DNA from: Verrucomicrobiia bacterium
Lineage (GTDB): Bacteria; Verrucomicrobiota; Verrucomicrobiia; Palsa-1439
DNA: 64,000 nt
Reading direction: 5' to 3'
Assembly: GCA_022072455.1 (NCBI GenBank)
Contig: JAJVHY010000018.1
Coordinates: 1 to 64,000, forward strand
The position numbers were made by a program, and so were the translations under genes. Below are positions 45,539 to 54,363 of the stretch, piece by piece; the stretch's first letter is position 1, and each line of letters opens with the position of its first letter. The notes under the pieces were generated by a model. It made no database searches. It saw only the letters and a program-made list of their open reading frames with translations, and was not told where the DNA came from.

Positions 45539-46645
45539 ATGAGAAAGAAGAATCCAGGTTGTCGGCGCGCCTTTACCTTGATCGAGTTATTGACGGTCAT
45601 ACTCATTATTGTCTTGCTGGCGGCGTTACTGATGCCGGCGCTCATGGCGGCGCGGAAGCGCGCCAAGACGGTGCAGTGTGCTCACAATCAACGGCAGCTT
45701 GGCGTGGGTTTCACGGCCTACACCACGGATCACAACGGCTATTTCCCGTATAGCAGTCCCGAATGCATGCTGATCTGGTTGGGCTACTGGACCGGCACGC
45801 AATGGGAGGACCGACCGGACAACACCGCTGACTGGCCGCAGTACGGACAGCCGTTTCGCAGTTCATTTATGCGGAGTTCCGCTTGTGCCACGGATTGGCA
45901 GGCGTTTTTGGCACCGTATTTTTCTACGAAGGCGAGTTACTATAGTCAGATGATGCGGTGTCCTTCCAACCCCTGGCCGTTCCCCAATGCATCCACAACA
46001 TCGTACGGCATGAATGGCAGCATGTTCCCGATGAACTATCGCTGTTCGAGCATGTCAACGCTCTTCGAATGCGCGTTGCTGGCACCGACCTATCCCGTCG
46101 AACGCGCCACCCCCGCCACGCCCTCCGGCTGGAACAAGGCGGTTCACCTGACCGACATCAATCGCCCCGGTAGCGTGGCGTTGGTGGGTGAAATTCCAAT
46201 CTGCCCATCGGGCGTCGCGAATCCGTGGGGAACCGGCGGACTCCCCGGTGGCTACATCGGTCGCACAATCTGGATGTGTGCTGCGACGCCGAGTCCCGGC
46301 TCCGTTCTGTGCGATGGCAGCAATTGGTTTCCGACGCACAAGGAATGGCGGCGGCCGGACTGCAACGCCTTCATCGCCACCTGGCACAATCAAGGGATGA
46401 ACACTTTGTTCGTGGATGGGCATGTCGAACGGGTATCAAAGACCACGTTAATGGACTACAGCCTGCAAGCGCAAAGCAATCTCTGGAACGTTGGAGTGAG
46501 CGGCTCTTCTGGCGGTCCCAATCCCACGCCCGGGGGCATTTTTTGGATGGATGGCAAAACCGCTTGGAGCGGCGCCTATGGTTGGTACACCGGCCAGTGG
46601 CCGAGTCCACCGTACGCCCTCCCGCAACGAGTTGCCTATCCGTGA
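45539..46645 (+). CDS. large prepilin-type protein (DUF1559-like)
   Basis: This is a 368-aa protein: leader MRKKNPGCRRA, FTLIELLTVILIIVLLAALLMPAL helix, then ARKRAKTVQCAHNQRQLGVGF, the hallmark of the big prepilin-like family expanded in Planctomycetes, Lentisphaerae and Verrucomicrobia. The C-terminal part has NTLFVDGHVERVS, also conserved in that family. It lies 13 bp after the GspG-like gene, and its stop overlaps the next gene's GTG start. Confidence 0.9.
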   Translation: MRKKNPGCRRAFTLIELLTVILIIVLLAALLMPALMAARKRAKTVQCAHNQRQLGVGFTAYTTDHNGYFPYSSPECMLIWLGYWTGTQWEDRPDNTADWPQYGQPFRSSFMRSSACATDWQAFLAPYFSTKASYYSQMMRCPSNPWPFPNASTTSYGMNGSMFPMNYRCSSMSTLFECALLAPTYPVERATPATPSGWNKAVHLTDINRPGSVALVGEIPICPSGVANPWGTGGLPGGYIGRTIWMCAATPSPGSVLCDGSNWFPTHKEWRRPDCNAFIATWHNQGMNTLFVDGHVERVSKTTLMDYSLQAQSNLWNVGVSGSSGGPNPTPGGIFWMDGKTAWSGAYGWYTGQWPSPPYALPQRVAYP

Positions 46646-47283
46646 TCTCCCGCCGAACCGTTGGCGCTCTGTTTGGCGTGGCACTTGTGGTCGCCAGCAT
46701 CTCGACCTGGTGGATCAGGCGATCGTCACCGGCTCGCAATAATATCGCCTTGGCGGAAGGCAGTGGTATGGGCTGCGCCGAGGCAGCCCTTCGCGTCGTA
46801 ACCGGCGGTGGTCAGATCGTTGTCGTTACCTTTGGTAAAGAGGATCTGCGATTGGCCGGTTTTCAGAAAACCCTGAAGCGACATCCCCAGATTCTATTGA
46901 CGCCGCATTTTCTGACACCGGACCCAAAGGACGCCGCGGTTTGTCCGCCGGTCATGCTCCGCGAAGTGCTGCAACAATATCCAATCGCCGCCGTTATCGT
47001 ATTTTTTCTAGAATTGCCGGCGTGGAACTTGGCGCAGCACTGTTTCACAGCAGAGGCTGGCCCCAAGCTGATCGCGCTGACTCATCGTGCAGCGCTGTCG
47101 CATCACGGCGGCTATTTCCAGCAGGGCCGCTTGCTGACGCTGATCACGGCGCGCCAGACGCTGGATGATTCTGTACCGACCAATCCGAAAACCCCGGCGG
47201 AATGGTTCGCGCGCGATTACGAGATCGTCACGCCGGACAATTACACCACGCGCTTGTCCAACCCAGTCTATCTCATGCCCTAG
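46642..47283 (+). CDS. membrane-anchored hypothetical protein of the pilin operon
   Basis: This is a 213-aa protein from GTG 46642, which overlaps the upstream TGA as GTGA. MISRRTVGALFGVALVVASISTWWIRR gives an N-terminal basic segment plus one TM helix or uncleaved signal. The mature part is an alpha/beta domain (QIVVVTFGKEDLRLAGFQKTL; AAVIVFFLELPAWNLAQHCF) of no family I know. The frame is open further upstream but only inside the pilin gene. Its position suggests an accessory of the PEP-CTERM/pilin structure. Confidence 0.7.
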   Translation: MISRRTVGALFGVALVVASISTWWIRRSSPARNNIALAEGSGMGCAEAALRVVTGGGQIVVVTFGKEDLRLAGFQKTLKRHPQILLTPHFLTPDPKDAAVCPPVMLREVLQQYPIAAVIVFFLELPAWNLAQHCFTAEAGPKLIALTHRAALSHHGGYFQQGRLLTLITARQTLDDSVPTNPKTPAEWFARDYEIVTPDNYTTRLSNPVYLMP

Positions 47284-47428
47284 CGAAACGGAATGCGAGG
47301 TGCCGCGCAGTTTTCGCACCTTGAAAAAATGCAGGTTATTCTCGCGAGTTGTCCATTCACTTTCCGCGTGGATTCGCTAATCTCAGCCTGGTCGCAGCCA
47401 AAATGAATTCAACCAACGGAGCCCATTC

Positions 47429-48184
47429 ATGAGCGTCGCCGGAACCGAACCAACCCTGAAGCTTTCCCCACAACAACTCGCCCAATACCGGGATGAAGGA
47501 TATACGGTCGTGCGCGGCTTGATTCCACAGGCCGATTGCGCCGCCGTCCGCGCCAAGATGCTGGATCTGCTCGCCGGCAACTATGAGGGGTGGCCGTTAA
47601 GCCATTTCCAAGTGCCGGACCCCAGCAAGTACCGAAACCCCAAGGGCGGCTTCGTGCCGCTGGGCATCCAGGTGCCGGCGCAACAGGACGAAACTTTCCG
47701 CAAAGTCGCCGACCATCCAAATTTGCAGGGGGTGATGGCGCAGTTGCTCGGTGGCCCGGTCAAAAGGTTCACTGATCAGGCTTTGCTCAAGTACAAGGAG
47801 ATCAACGGACAGACGTTCTACCACCAAGACTCCTACTACTGGCATCTCAATCCCGAACTCGGCTGCAACAGTTGGATTGCCCTCGACACCGTGGGCAAAG
47901 ATGCCATCGCCCTTGGCATGCTGCCGGGCACGCACAAAACCTGGACGCTCACACCGCACGAAGAATACTTCGATGAGCCGTCCTACCACTCCGCCACCAA
48001 CAGCGTCGCGTTCAAACGCTTTCGGATTCCACTCGACCAGATTGATTTTTCCAAAGAAATCCTCCTCCCCATGCAGCCCGGTGATGCCGCGTTCTTTACG
48101 AATTTCACCTGGCACCGGGCCGAGCCCAACCGGAGTGGCCAACACAAATGCGCCTATGCCATCGCGTACCAGCGCGCCCAGTAA
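47429..48184 (+). CDS. phytanoyl-CoA dioxygenase (PhyH) family protein
   Basis: This 251-aa Fe(II)/2-oxoglutarate-dependent oxygenase has the metal ligands His132 and Asp134 (FYHQDSYYW) and a distal His229 (FTWHRAEPN) followed by an Arg/Lys-rich cosubstrate site. The whole conserved jelly-roll is present, including KYKEINGQTFYHQD and AIALGMLPGTHKTW. The substrate is unknown; members hydroxylate many small molecules. The gap before it (47284-47428) holds no gene. Confidence 0.9.
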   Translation: MSVAGTEPTLKLSPQQLAQYRDEGYTVVRGLIPQADCAAVRAKMLDLLAGNYEGWPLSHFQVPDPSKYRNPKGGFVPLGIQVPAQQDETFRKVADHPNLQGVMAQLLGGPVKRFTDQALLKYKEINGQTFYHQDSYYWHLNPELGCNSWIALDTVGKDAIALGMLPGTHKTWTLTPHEEYFDEPSYHSATNSVAFKRFRIPLDQIDFSKEILLPMQPGDAAFFTNFTWHRAEPNRSGQHKCAYAIAYQRAQ

Positions 48185-48190
48185 ACCCGG

Positions 48191-50689
48191 TCACTGCAAA
48201 CTGAAAATCACCCGCGCCCCGTCCTTGGCGACAGGCGCGTTGGGGTTGGTGGAGATGAACAGCCGATCGTCCGCTAGTTGCCCGGTCGTCTTCAAGAATT
48301 CGACCACACTCGCGACCCGCGCCGCCGTCAACCGCCGGTAATCCTCCGCCTGCAACTCGACCAGCGGCAGGTACTGGCGTTCCAGTTCTTCGAGGGGCAG
48401 GTCGCCGGCAACCCGTTTGGCCTTTGTTCCGGCAACCGGCGCGGTTGATTTTGTGCCGAGGTTGCTGACGTTGGAGGTCAACTTCGGCGGGGCCGGTGGA
48501 GTCAGGCGCGGTAACGCTTCGACGTAGAGGGCACGGAGTCCCGTTGCGTAATCGGCGCCGGCAAGGACTTTGAGCTTCTCGCGTTTGAGCGGCTCGCGAT
48601 CTTTGACCGGGTCAATCGAGCCGGTGATTTCGAGATTCAAGGCCGGGCGTTCTGTCAGCGCTTTGATGAGGACGTCGAGTTTCTTGATCTCGTTGGATTG
48701 CAGAACGGCACTGCCGGGCGCGAATTCTTGGTAGCTCAATTCCTCGCCGCCGCCGCCGAACATCGAGCCGAGCATGCTGAATGGCGCGGTGAAAATCTTC
48801 GTGAACATATTGCCGAGCACGCCCCACACAGCCGGCCAATATCGGAATTGCGGGTCATCAACGCGACCTTCGATGGGCACGTCGAGTTTGATCTGGCCGT
48901 GCCGGTCTTTGAGGATCGCCACCGCCAGTTTGACCGGCAATTTCGTCGCGCTGGGGCTGTCCACCGCTTCACCGAAAGTGAATTGATCGAGCAGCAACGT
49001 GTTGGCGGCTTTCAGGGCGCGTTGGTGAATGTCGTAATTCAGATCAATGCTGACGGTGCCCCGACGGATCAGGTAACCGGCGAACTTGCCGGAGTAGGGG
49101 CCGGCGGGAACGAGGTTGATGTTCTTGAACGCGACGCGCAGCTCAGTGGTGGCGTCAATGCTGAACGGATTGAAATGGCCGGTCAGGGAGAACGGCGCAG
49201 TGTTGTCAATCCGCCCGGCGACGGCAAACTCAGTCAGGCCGTTCGTGGCGGTGGTGAAGCCGGTCACGCGCACCGCGACGCCGGTAACTGTCAGCCCGGC
49301 CGTCGGCTGAACTGTTTCATCAGTGAAAGTGGCGGTCGCGTTGCTGACCACGAAGGCCCCGACGCTGGCAAAGGGCAGGGGTTTGTCCGGCGCGGCGTTG
49401 GTGGTGGTGGGCGGCGCACCAGCTTTCGCGAACAAGTTCGTCGCATCCGCCGGCAAATGCACATCGAGCCGGGGGGCGACGACGAGAATTTCATCCACCG
49501 TGAGCGACAACGGTTCGGTGACGATGCGGAGGTTTGTGAGTTGCACGCGTTCGTACCGGCTGGTTTCATTGCCGAAGTAGCCGGTTACGGTGGCGCGATG
49601 ATCGTCCGAGCGAACTTCGCCGACGGTCACGCGCCAGGGTTTGGTCGGGGCTGAATTTGTCGCGGCCGGCAACGGCTTGAGCATTTTGGCCACATTCGGC
49701 AAACCATCGGCAAGTTTGTAGATCGCGACTCGGTCGCCGGTCGTGCGGAGCGCCGCGACGGCTACGGTCTGTGCGAGCAAATCGAGGTCAATCCCGGCGA
49801 TGGTCAAGTCGCCGAGCGCCATCACGGTGTTGGTCTGGCCGGGTTCGGTGATGTCCAGTGCATTGAGCCGGATGGTGGCGTTCGAGAGTTGAGCGAGGGT
49901 GAGCTGATCGGAAAATTCCACACGATAGTTGCCGGCGATGCTGATGGTGCCGGAGCGGAGGGTGAGATTGAGAAACTCATCGTAGAACGGCGCGTATTTT
50001 TTTAGAGCGATGTTTTCGACCGCGAATTCACCTTCGGAACGGACGGGGCTGAGGTGAACCCGGCCACGCCAGGAAAATGTCTCGCCAACTTCGGTGGTGG
50101 CGGTGAAAGCGTACGGGGCGTGTCGCCGGGGCGCGGTGCTGAAGTCGCGAAGGGTAACATCAATCGGCCCGATCGTGGTGTGGAACGGAGTCGCGCGGGA
50201 ATGATCGTCATAGATCGCCTTGGTGCCGGTGATCCGCAACTGGCCAACCCGGACGACCGGCGGTTGCCTGGATTCCTTCGGCTTGTTCGGATCGGCGGGG
50301 AAGCGCGTGAGGATGTCAGAGAAATTGAATGAGCCGTCCGGGTTGACTTGGACACGGGCGGTCGCGTTGCTGATGTTGATGGTGGAGAAGACGATTTCCT
50401 TTCCGAGCAAGCCGGTCGGATCCACGTTCACAAAGACTTCGTCCCAACTGACGAACGGCTTGCCGTCGGCATTTTTCTCGGTAATCCCAAAACCCTGCAG
50501 CGCGACCGACATCGTGAAGGGGTTCACGCGCACATTTTGGAGGGTGACCGGCCGGCCGATTTGTTTCGGGAGTTGCCAGAGAACCACGAACTTGAGCAAC
50601 CGCGGCGCGCCGAAAAAACCGAACAGCACATACCACAACGCCACACTGAGGATCCAGAGCTGAAGTTGGCGGCGTTTCGTTGCGGTCAC
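48191..50689 (-). CDS. DUF748/AsmA-like envelope protein
   Basis: This is an 832-aa protein with one N-terminal TM (QLWILSVALWYVLFGFFGAP) and a very long beta-rich periplasmic part typical of DUF748 (TLQNVRVNPFTMSVALQGFGI, SATKLPVKLAVAILKDRHGQIKLDVPIEGRVDDPQF). AsmA-like proteins of this kind form periplasm-spanning grooves for lipid traffic and outer-membrane homeostasis. The C-terminus (about 745-832) has an OmpA-like pattern (AARVASVVEFLKTTGQLADDRLFI). It is convergent with the PhyH gene, 6 bp apart. Confidence 0.88.
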   Translation of the reverse strand: MTATKRRQLQLWILSVALWYVLFGFFGAPRLLKFVVLWQLPKQIGRPVTLQNVRVNPFTMSVALQGFGITEKNADGKPFVSWDEVFVNVDPTGLLGKEIVFSTINISNATARVQVNPDGSFNFSDILTRFPADPNKPKESRQPPVVRVGQLRITGTKAIYDDHSRATPFHTTIGPIDVTLRDFSTAPRRHAPYAFTATTEVGETFSWRGRVHLSPVRSEGEFAVENIALKKYAPFYDEFLNLTLRSGTISIAGNYRVEFSDQLTLAQLSNATIRLNALDITEPGQTNTVMALGDLTIAGIDLDLLAQTVAVAALRTTGDRVAIYKLADGLPNVAKMLKPLPAATNSAPTKPWRVTVGEVRSDDHRATVTGYFGNETSRYERVQLTNLRIVTEPLSLTVDEILVVAPRLDVHLPADATNLFAKAGAPPTTTNAAPDKPLPFASVGAFVVSNATATFTDETVQPTAGLTVTGVAVRVTGFTTATNGLTEFAVAGRIDNTAPFSLTGHFNPFSIDATTELRVAFKNINLVPAGPYSGKFAGYLIRRGTVSIDLNYDIHQRALKAANTLLLDQFTFGEAVDSPSATKLPVKLAVAILKDRHGQIKLDVPIEGRVDDPQFRYWPAVWGVLGNMFTKIFTAPFSMLGSMFGGGGEELSYQEFAPGSAVLQSNEIKKLDVLIKALTERPALNLEITGSIDPVKDREPLKREKLKVLAGADYATGLRALYVEALPRLTPPAPPKLTSNVSNLGTKSTAPVAGTKAKRVAGDLPLEELERQYLPLVELQAEDYRRLTAARVASVVEFLKTTGQLADDRLFISTNPNAPVAKDGARVIFSLQ

Positions 50690-50742
50690 GCCGGTAATCT
50701 ACGCTCAAGCCACGCGCGGAGGCAATAGCGCGGAAGGCCGTG

Positions 50743-51123
50743 TCAGATATGCCGGCTGTCGTGTTCGTCTTTGGTCGAGTAGCCGCTGTCTTGCCGGGCG
50801 AGGTTGACTTTGTGCTTCTTGGTGTACGCGTCGTAGAAATCATCGGGGGTCATTTCCAAAACCTGCCCGATCGAGATGAGAAAATGCATCAAGTCAATGA
50901 CCTCGACTTTCGCATTCTGTTTGTCGAACTTCTGATACTTCGCCCACCACTTCCACGGGACGCTGTCGGTCAATTCCGCGATCTCCTGCGTCATTGCCCG
51001 GCAATAGTTGAGCACCCATTTCACGCGCTCCTCGTCGGTCATCGTGGTGGTGTCCACGCCGATGCGTTTGTTGAGTTGTTCCTGGAGGCGGAAAATTTCT
51101 TCGAGCTTGTCCGGTTTGGTCAT
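50743..51123 (-). CDS. all-alpha dUTPase-like nucleotide pyrophosphohydrolase
   Basis: This is a 126-aa protein of the dimeric dUTPase/MazG-like all-alpha fold. EIAELTDSVPWKWWAKY supplies the first metal-binding E-x-x-E/D helix and the WKWW signature; VEVIDLMHFLIS supplies the second. Such enzymes hydrolyse dUTP or related nucleotides to the monophosphate. ATG 51123 (MTKPDKLEEIFRLQEQL) is chosen; the longer frame runs into the divergent kinase gene. It is divergent from the sensor kinase with 69 bp between. Confidence 0.83.
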   Translation of the reverse strand: MTKPDKLEEIFRLQEQLNKRIGVDTTTMTDEERVKWVLNYCRAMTQEIAELTDSVPWKWWAKYQKFDKQNAKVEVIDLMHFLISIGQVLEMTPDDFYDAYTKKHKVNLARQDSGYSTKDEHDSRHI

Positions 51124-51192
51124 GGCGCGCAGTGTCCGCGAAAGAAGGTGAAAAATCACGCGCATTTTGTTAACGTACCGCCTCGAGACGCG

Positions 51193-53700
51193 ATGCGATT
51201 GTTCGACTCCAGTTCCCCTTCGCCACGGCTGGCGCGCGACGCGCGCTTGACCGCCATCAATTTCGTTGGCGATGCCATCAATCGCACGCTCGATCTCCGC
51301 GAGATCGCCGACAACGCCCTCCACGCGATGACCGCCGTCACCAAGCTCGATGCTGGCGCGATTTACATCTGGGACGACGACGAGAAGGTGTTGAAACTCT
51401 ACGCCTTCCGCGGCATCTCCGAGGCGTTTGCCCGGCAAGTCAACCGGCTCCGCAAAGGCAATGACCGCGAGATTGACACCGTGCTCGAAGGCCAAACCCG
51501 CGTCGTCGAAGACCTCGCCTTCGGTACCGGCTTGTTTCGCGACGAAGTCCGCGCCGGCTTCCGCGCCGCCATCCTCTCGCCGGTCCGCACCCAGGGCTTT
51601 GTCGTCGGCATGCTCGCGCTCGGCACGTACAAGCCCTACCGGTTCGAGGCGGAGGATGTTGAGTTGATCGAAGTCATCGCCAACCAACTCGGCAACGCGA
51701 TGGTTCACGCCCAACTCGAATCCGATCTCCGCGCCAGCGAAGAGCAGTACCGGTCGTTGGTCGAAAATTCGGATGACGCCATTTACATTGCCGGCCCCGA
51801 CGCCCGCCCCCGGTATGGCAACTCCGCCTTTGAACGGATCCTCGGCTTCAAACCTGAGCAACTCGCCGCGCTCGACCCCTACGAACGCATCCACCCTGAC
51901 GATCATGCCGCTGTTCGCGCCGCCGTCAAAAAACTGATGGACGGCCAGTCGGTGCACAATCTGGAATATCGGTTCTGCCGGAAAGATGGCGAGTGGATTG
52001 TCCTCCAATGCAACGCGAGCATCTTCGCGCGCGACGGTGAACAGGTCGAAGAATTTCAATTTGTCGTCCGCGAAATCACCGAGAACCGCCGGCGGCAACA
52101 ACAGCTCGTGCGCCGCAATACGCAGCTGGCGGCGCTCACCACTTTGGCCGCCGTCGCCAATTCGTCGCTCAAACTCGAGGAGATTGCGCGGAACACCCTG
52201 CTCGTCGCGCTCGAAACGACCGGCATGGAAGCCGGGGTCGTCCACTTGGCAGAGGCCGGCAACACGGTACTGCGGTTGTTCGTCCAAGTCGGGTTACCGG
52301 AGGAGTTGGTGACGCAATGGCGCGAGAGCGCCTGGGGCGAAGGGATTACCGGGATGGTGGCGGCGACGGGCGAAGTGAAAGTTTCCACTGACGCGGCAGC
52401 GGGGCAGGGTGGATTCAAATCTTTTATCGTCGTGCCGGTCAAGACACGCGGGGTGGTGCATGGAACGCTCGGTCTGTTGAGTCGCCGGGAAGTGCCGCTC
52501 GGCCCCGAAGGCGTCGAGATGATGACCGCCATGGGCAATCAACTCGGCATCGCCATCGCCAATGCCCAACTCTATGAAGCCCAACTCCGCGAAAATGAAA
52601 AACTGACAACGTTACTCGATGTGACCGGCGGCGGCTCGCAGACGTTGGAGTTGGAATTGTTGTTGGAGCGAATCCTCCAGAAGTCCGCAACCCTGTTGCG
52701 TGCCGATGGTGCCTACATCGTCCGCCATGCCGGCACGCAGGCGGAAGTGGTCGCCGCCACGCCGGGACTGCGCGGATTGATCGGAGTCGATTTTCCAATT
52801 GTCGCGGGACTCGCTGGGCAAGTCAGCCAAGCCCGCCAAGGCCGCATTTTTTCCCGCGAGGAGGTCGCGCGGCAAGGCTACAGCCCAATTCTCCGGGAGG
52901 CCAATGTGCGGTCGGTGTTGATGATGCCGTTGATCGCGCGCGGCGACGTGATTGGGGCGATTGCCCTGCTAAGGGAAGTCGGCGCGGCACAGGATTTTAC
53001 CGGTGCGGATCTGGAATTGATCGGGGCGTTTGCCAGTCGCGCGGCGGTGGCGATTGACAACGCGCAGTTGCTCAAGGATCTCTCGAAGAAAAATGATCTG
53101 CTCGAACTGCTCATCGAGGAGGCGCATCACCGGATCAAGAACAACCTCCAGATGATTTCCGGGCTGCTGCAACTTGAGTCCGTCGAGTCACCGGCGATGA
53201 CGACGGCCATCTCACGAATCCAGGCCATCGCGAAAGTGCATAATCTGCTCAGTCGCGAAATGCCGGATAACGTCGATGCGGTGCCATTGCTGTCGACAAT
53301 CATGGAAACCTTGGCGGCATCCTCGGCGCGGCGGCCGGAGTTGCAGTTGGACTTGGAGCACATCTGGTTGACGCCCGACCAAGCCGTTGCGCTGGCGCTG
53401 ATCGTGAACGAGCTGGCGTCGAATTCGGTCATTCACGGTCAACCGCCGGCGGGCCTGCCGTTGCGGTTGGGAGTGTGCTGCCGGCAGGCGGGCAGTGAGA
53501 TTCAGGTGCGGGTGTGCGACAATGGGGGTGGGTTGCCGGCGAGTTATGATTGGCGGACTTCGACCCGGCAGGGGATGACGATTGTCCGGCAACTGGCGCA
53601 GATCAACCTGCGCGGGCAGTTGACGCTGGAAAACCGGGACGGCGGGCTGTGCGGGACCTTGAAGTTTTCGGGAGTGACCGGCTTGACCGGCGCGGTATGA
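51193..53700 (+). CDS. GAF-PAS-GAF-GAF sensor histidine kinase (HisKA_2 type)
   Basis: This is an 835-aa soluble sensor kinase with no TM. Rough domains: GAF 20-175, PAS 185-305, GAF 325-470, GAF 485-635, then HisKA_2 (EEAHHRIKNNLQMISGLLQLES, phospho-accepting His646) and an HATPase with VNELASNSVIHG and DNGGGLP. HisKA_2 kinases commonly drive ANTAR regulators, as in EutW-EutV. The response regulator with ANTAR domain follows 21 bp downstream. I chose ATG 51193 (MRLFDSSSPSP); the upstream open frame overlaps the divergent dUTPase gene. The signal sensed is unknown. Confidence 0.9.
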   Translation: MRLFDSSSPSPRLARDARLTAINFVGDAINRTLDLREIADNALHAMTAVTKLDAGAIYIWDDDEKVLKLYAFRGISEAFARQVNRLRKGNDREIDTVLEGQTRVVEDLAFGTGLFRDEVRAGFRAAILSPVRTQGFVVGMLALGTYKPYRFEAEDVELIEVIANQLGNAMVHAQLESDLRASEEQYRSLVENSDDAIYIAGPDARPRYGNSAFERILGFKPEQLAALDPYERIHPDDHAAVRAAVKKLMDGQSVHNLEYRFCRKDGEWIVLQCNASIFARDGEQVEEFQFVVREITENRRRQQQLVRRNTQLAALTTLAAVANSSLKLEEIARNTLLVALETTGMEAGVVHLAEAGNTVLRLFVQVGLPEELVTQWRESAWGEGITGMVAATGEVKVSTDAAAGQGGFKSFIVVPVKTRGVVHGTLGLLSRREVPLGPEGVEMMTAMGNQLGIAIANAQLYEAQLRENEKLTTLLDVTGGGSQTLELELLLERILQKSATLLRADGAYIVRHAGTQAEVVAATPGLRGLIGVDFPIVAGLAGQVSQARQGRIFSREEVARQGYSPILREANVRSVLMMPLIARGDVIGAIALLREVGAAQDFTGADLELIGAFASRAAVAIDNAQLLKDLSKKNDLLELLIEEAHHRIKNNLQMISGLLQLESVESPAMTTAISRIQAIAKVHNLLSREMPDNVDAVPLLSTIMETLAASSARRPELQLDLEHIWLTPDQAVALALIVNELASNSVIHGQPPAGLPLRLGVCCRQAGSEIQVRVCDNGGGLPASYDWRTSTRQGMTIVRQLAQINLRGQLTLENRDGGLCGTLKFSGVTGLTGAV

Positions 53701-53721
53701 TGCACGCGGCAGGAGACATTT

Positions 53722-54357
53722 ATGAAACAATTACGAGTCGTGATTGCCGATGACGATGGCGTGACGTTGATGGTGTTGAAGAAAATTCTGACCGTCATGG
53801 GCCATTCTGTCGTCGGGGAAGCTGGGGATGGCGAACAAGCCGTCGCCCTCGCCAACGACCTGCACCCCGACCTCTGCATTCTCGACATTCGGATGCCGAA
53901 GATGGAAGGGATCGAAGCCGCCAAACACATTCAGGCGCATCGGCCCACGCCGGTGATTATCGTCAGCGCGCACACCGAGACCGGGCTGGGCAGTGAAGCC
54001 GCCGCGGCCGGCGCGCACGCGTACCTTGTCAAACCATTCGCGGAAAATCAGCTCAAGCCGGCAATCGAACTCGCGCTCACCACGTTTGAGAAGTCGCAGG
54101 AGTTGACGGAAAAACTTCAGCAAGCCAACGAAGCACTCGAAAGCCGCAAAGTCGTCGAACGCGCCAAAGGCATTTTGATGCGCCAGACCGGGCTCGACGA
54201 GGAAGCCGCGTACTTGCGCCTCCAAAAAACCGCGCGCAACGAAAACCGGAAACTCATCGAAGTCGCCCGCGCCATCATTCTCGCCGAACAAATGCGCCGG
54301 GACAGCACGACCCCCGAACCGCCGCCCCCGCGCGGCTACACCCGTCCCAGCCGGTAA
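53722..54357 (+). CDS. ANTAR-domain response regulator (RNA-binding antiterminator)
   Basis: This 211-aa regulator has a receiver domain (residues 3-120, phospho-accepting Asp55 in CILDIRMPK, Lys in YLVKPF), a coiled linker, and a C-terminal ANTAR domain (about 138-195: ESRKVVERAKGILMRQTGLDEEAAYLRLQKTARNE). ANTAR proteins bind dual-hairpin RNA and prevent transcription termination, as in EutV and AmiR. GGAG lies upstream of the ATG. The Pro-rich tail after residue 195 is dispensable-looking. It is paired with the HisKA_2 kinase. Confidence 0.93.
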   Translation: MKQLRVVIADDDGVTLMVLKKILTVMGHSVVGEAGDGEQAVALANDLHPDLCILDIRMPKMEGIEAAKHIQAHRPTPVIIVSAHTETGLGSEAAAAGAHAYLVKPFAENQLKPAIELALTTFEKSQELTEKLQQANEALESRKVVERAKGILMRQTGLDEEAAYLRLQKTARNENRKLIEVARAIILAEQMRRDSTTPEPPPPRGYTRPSR

Positions 54358-54363
54358 CCCACC

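Noticed and set aside
47298-47321. AGGTGC...GCACCT hairpin after the pilin operon
   Set aside because: A 6-bp stem with a 12-base loop and no T-run on either strand; too weak to call a terminator.
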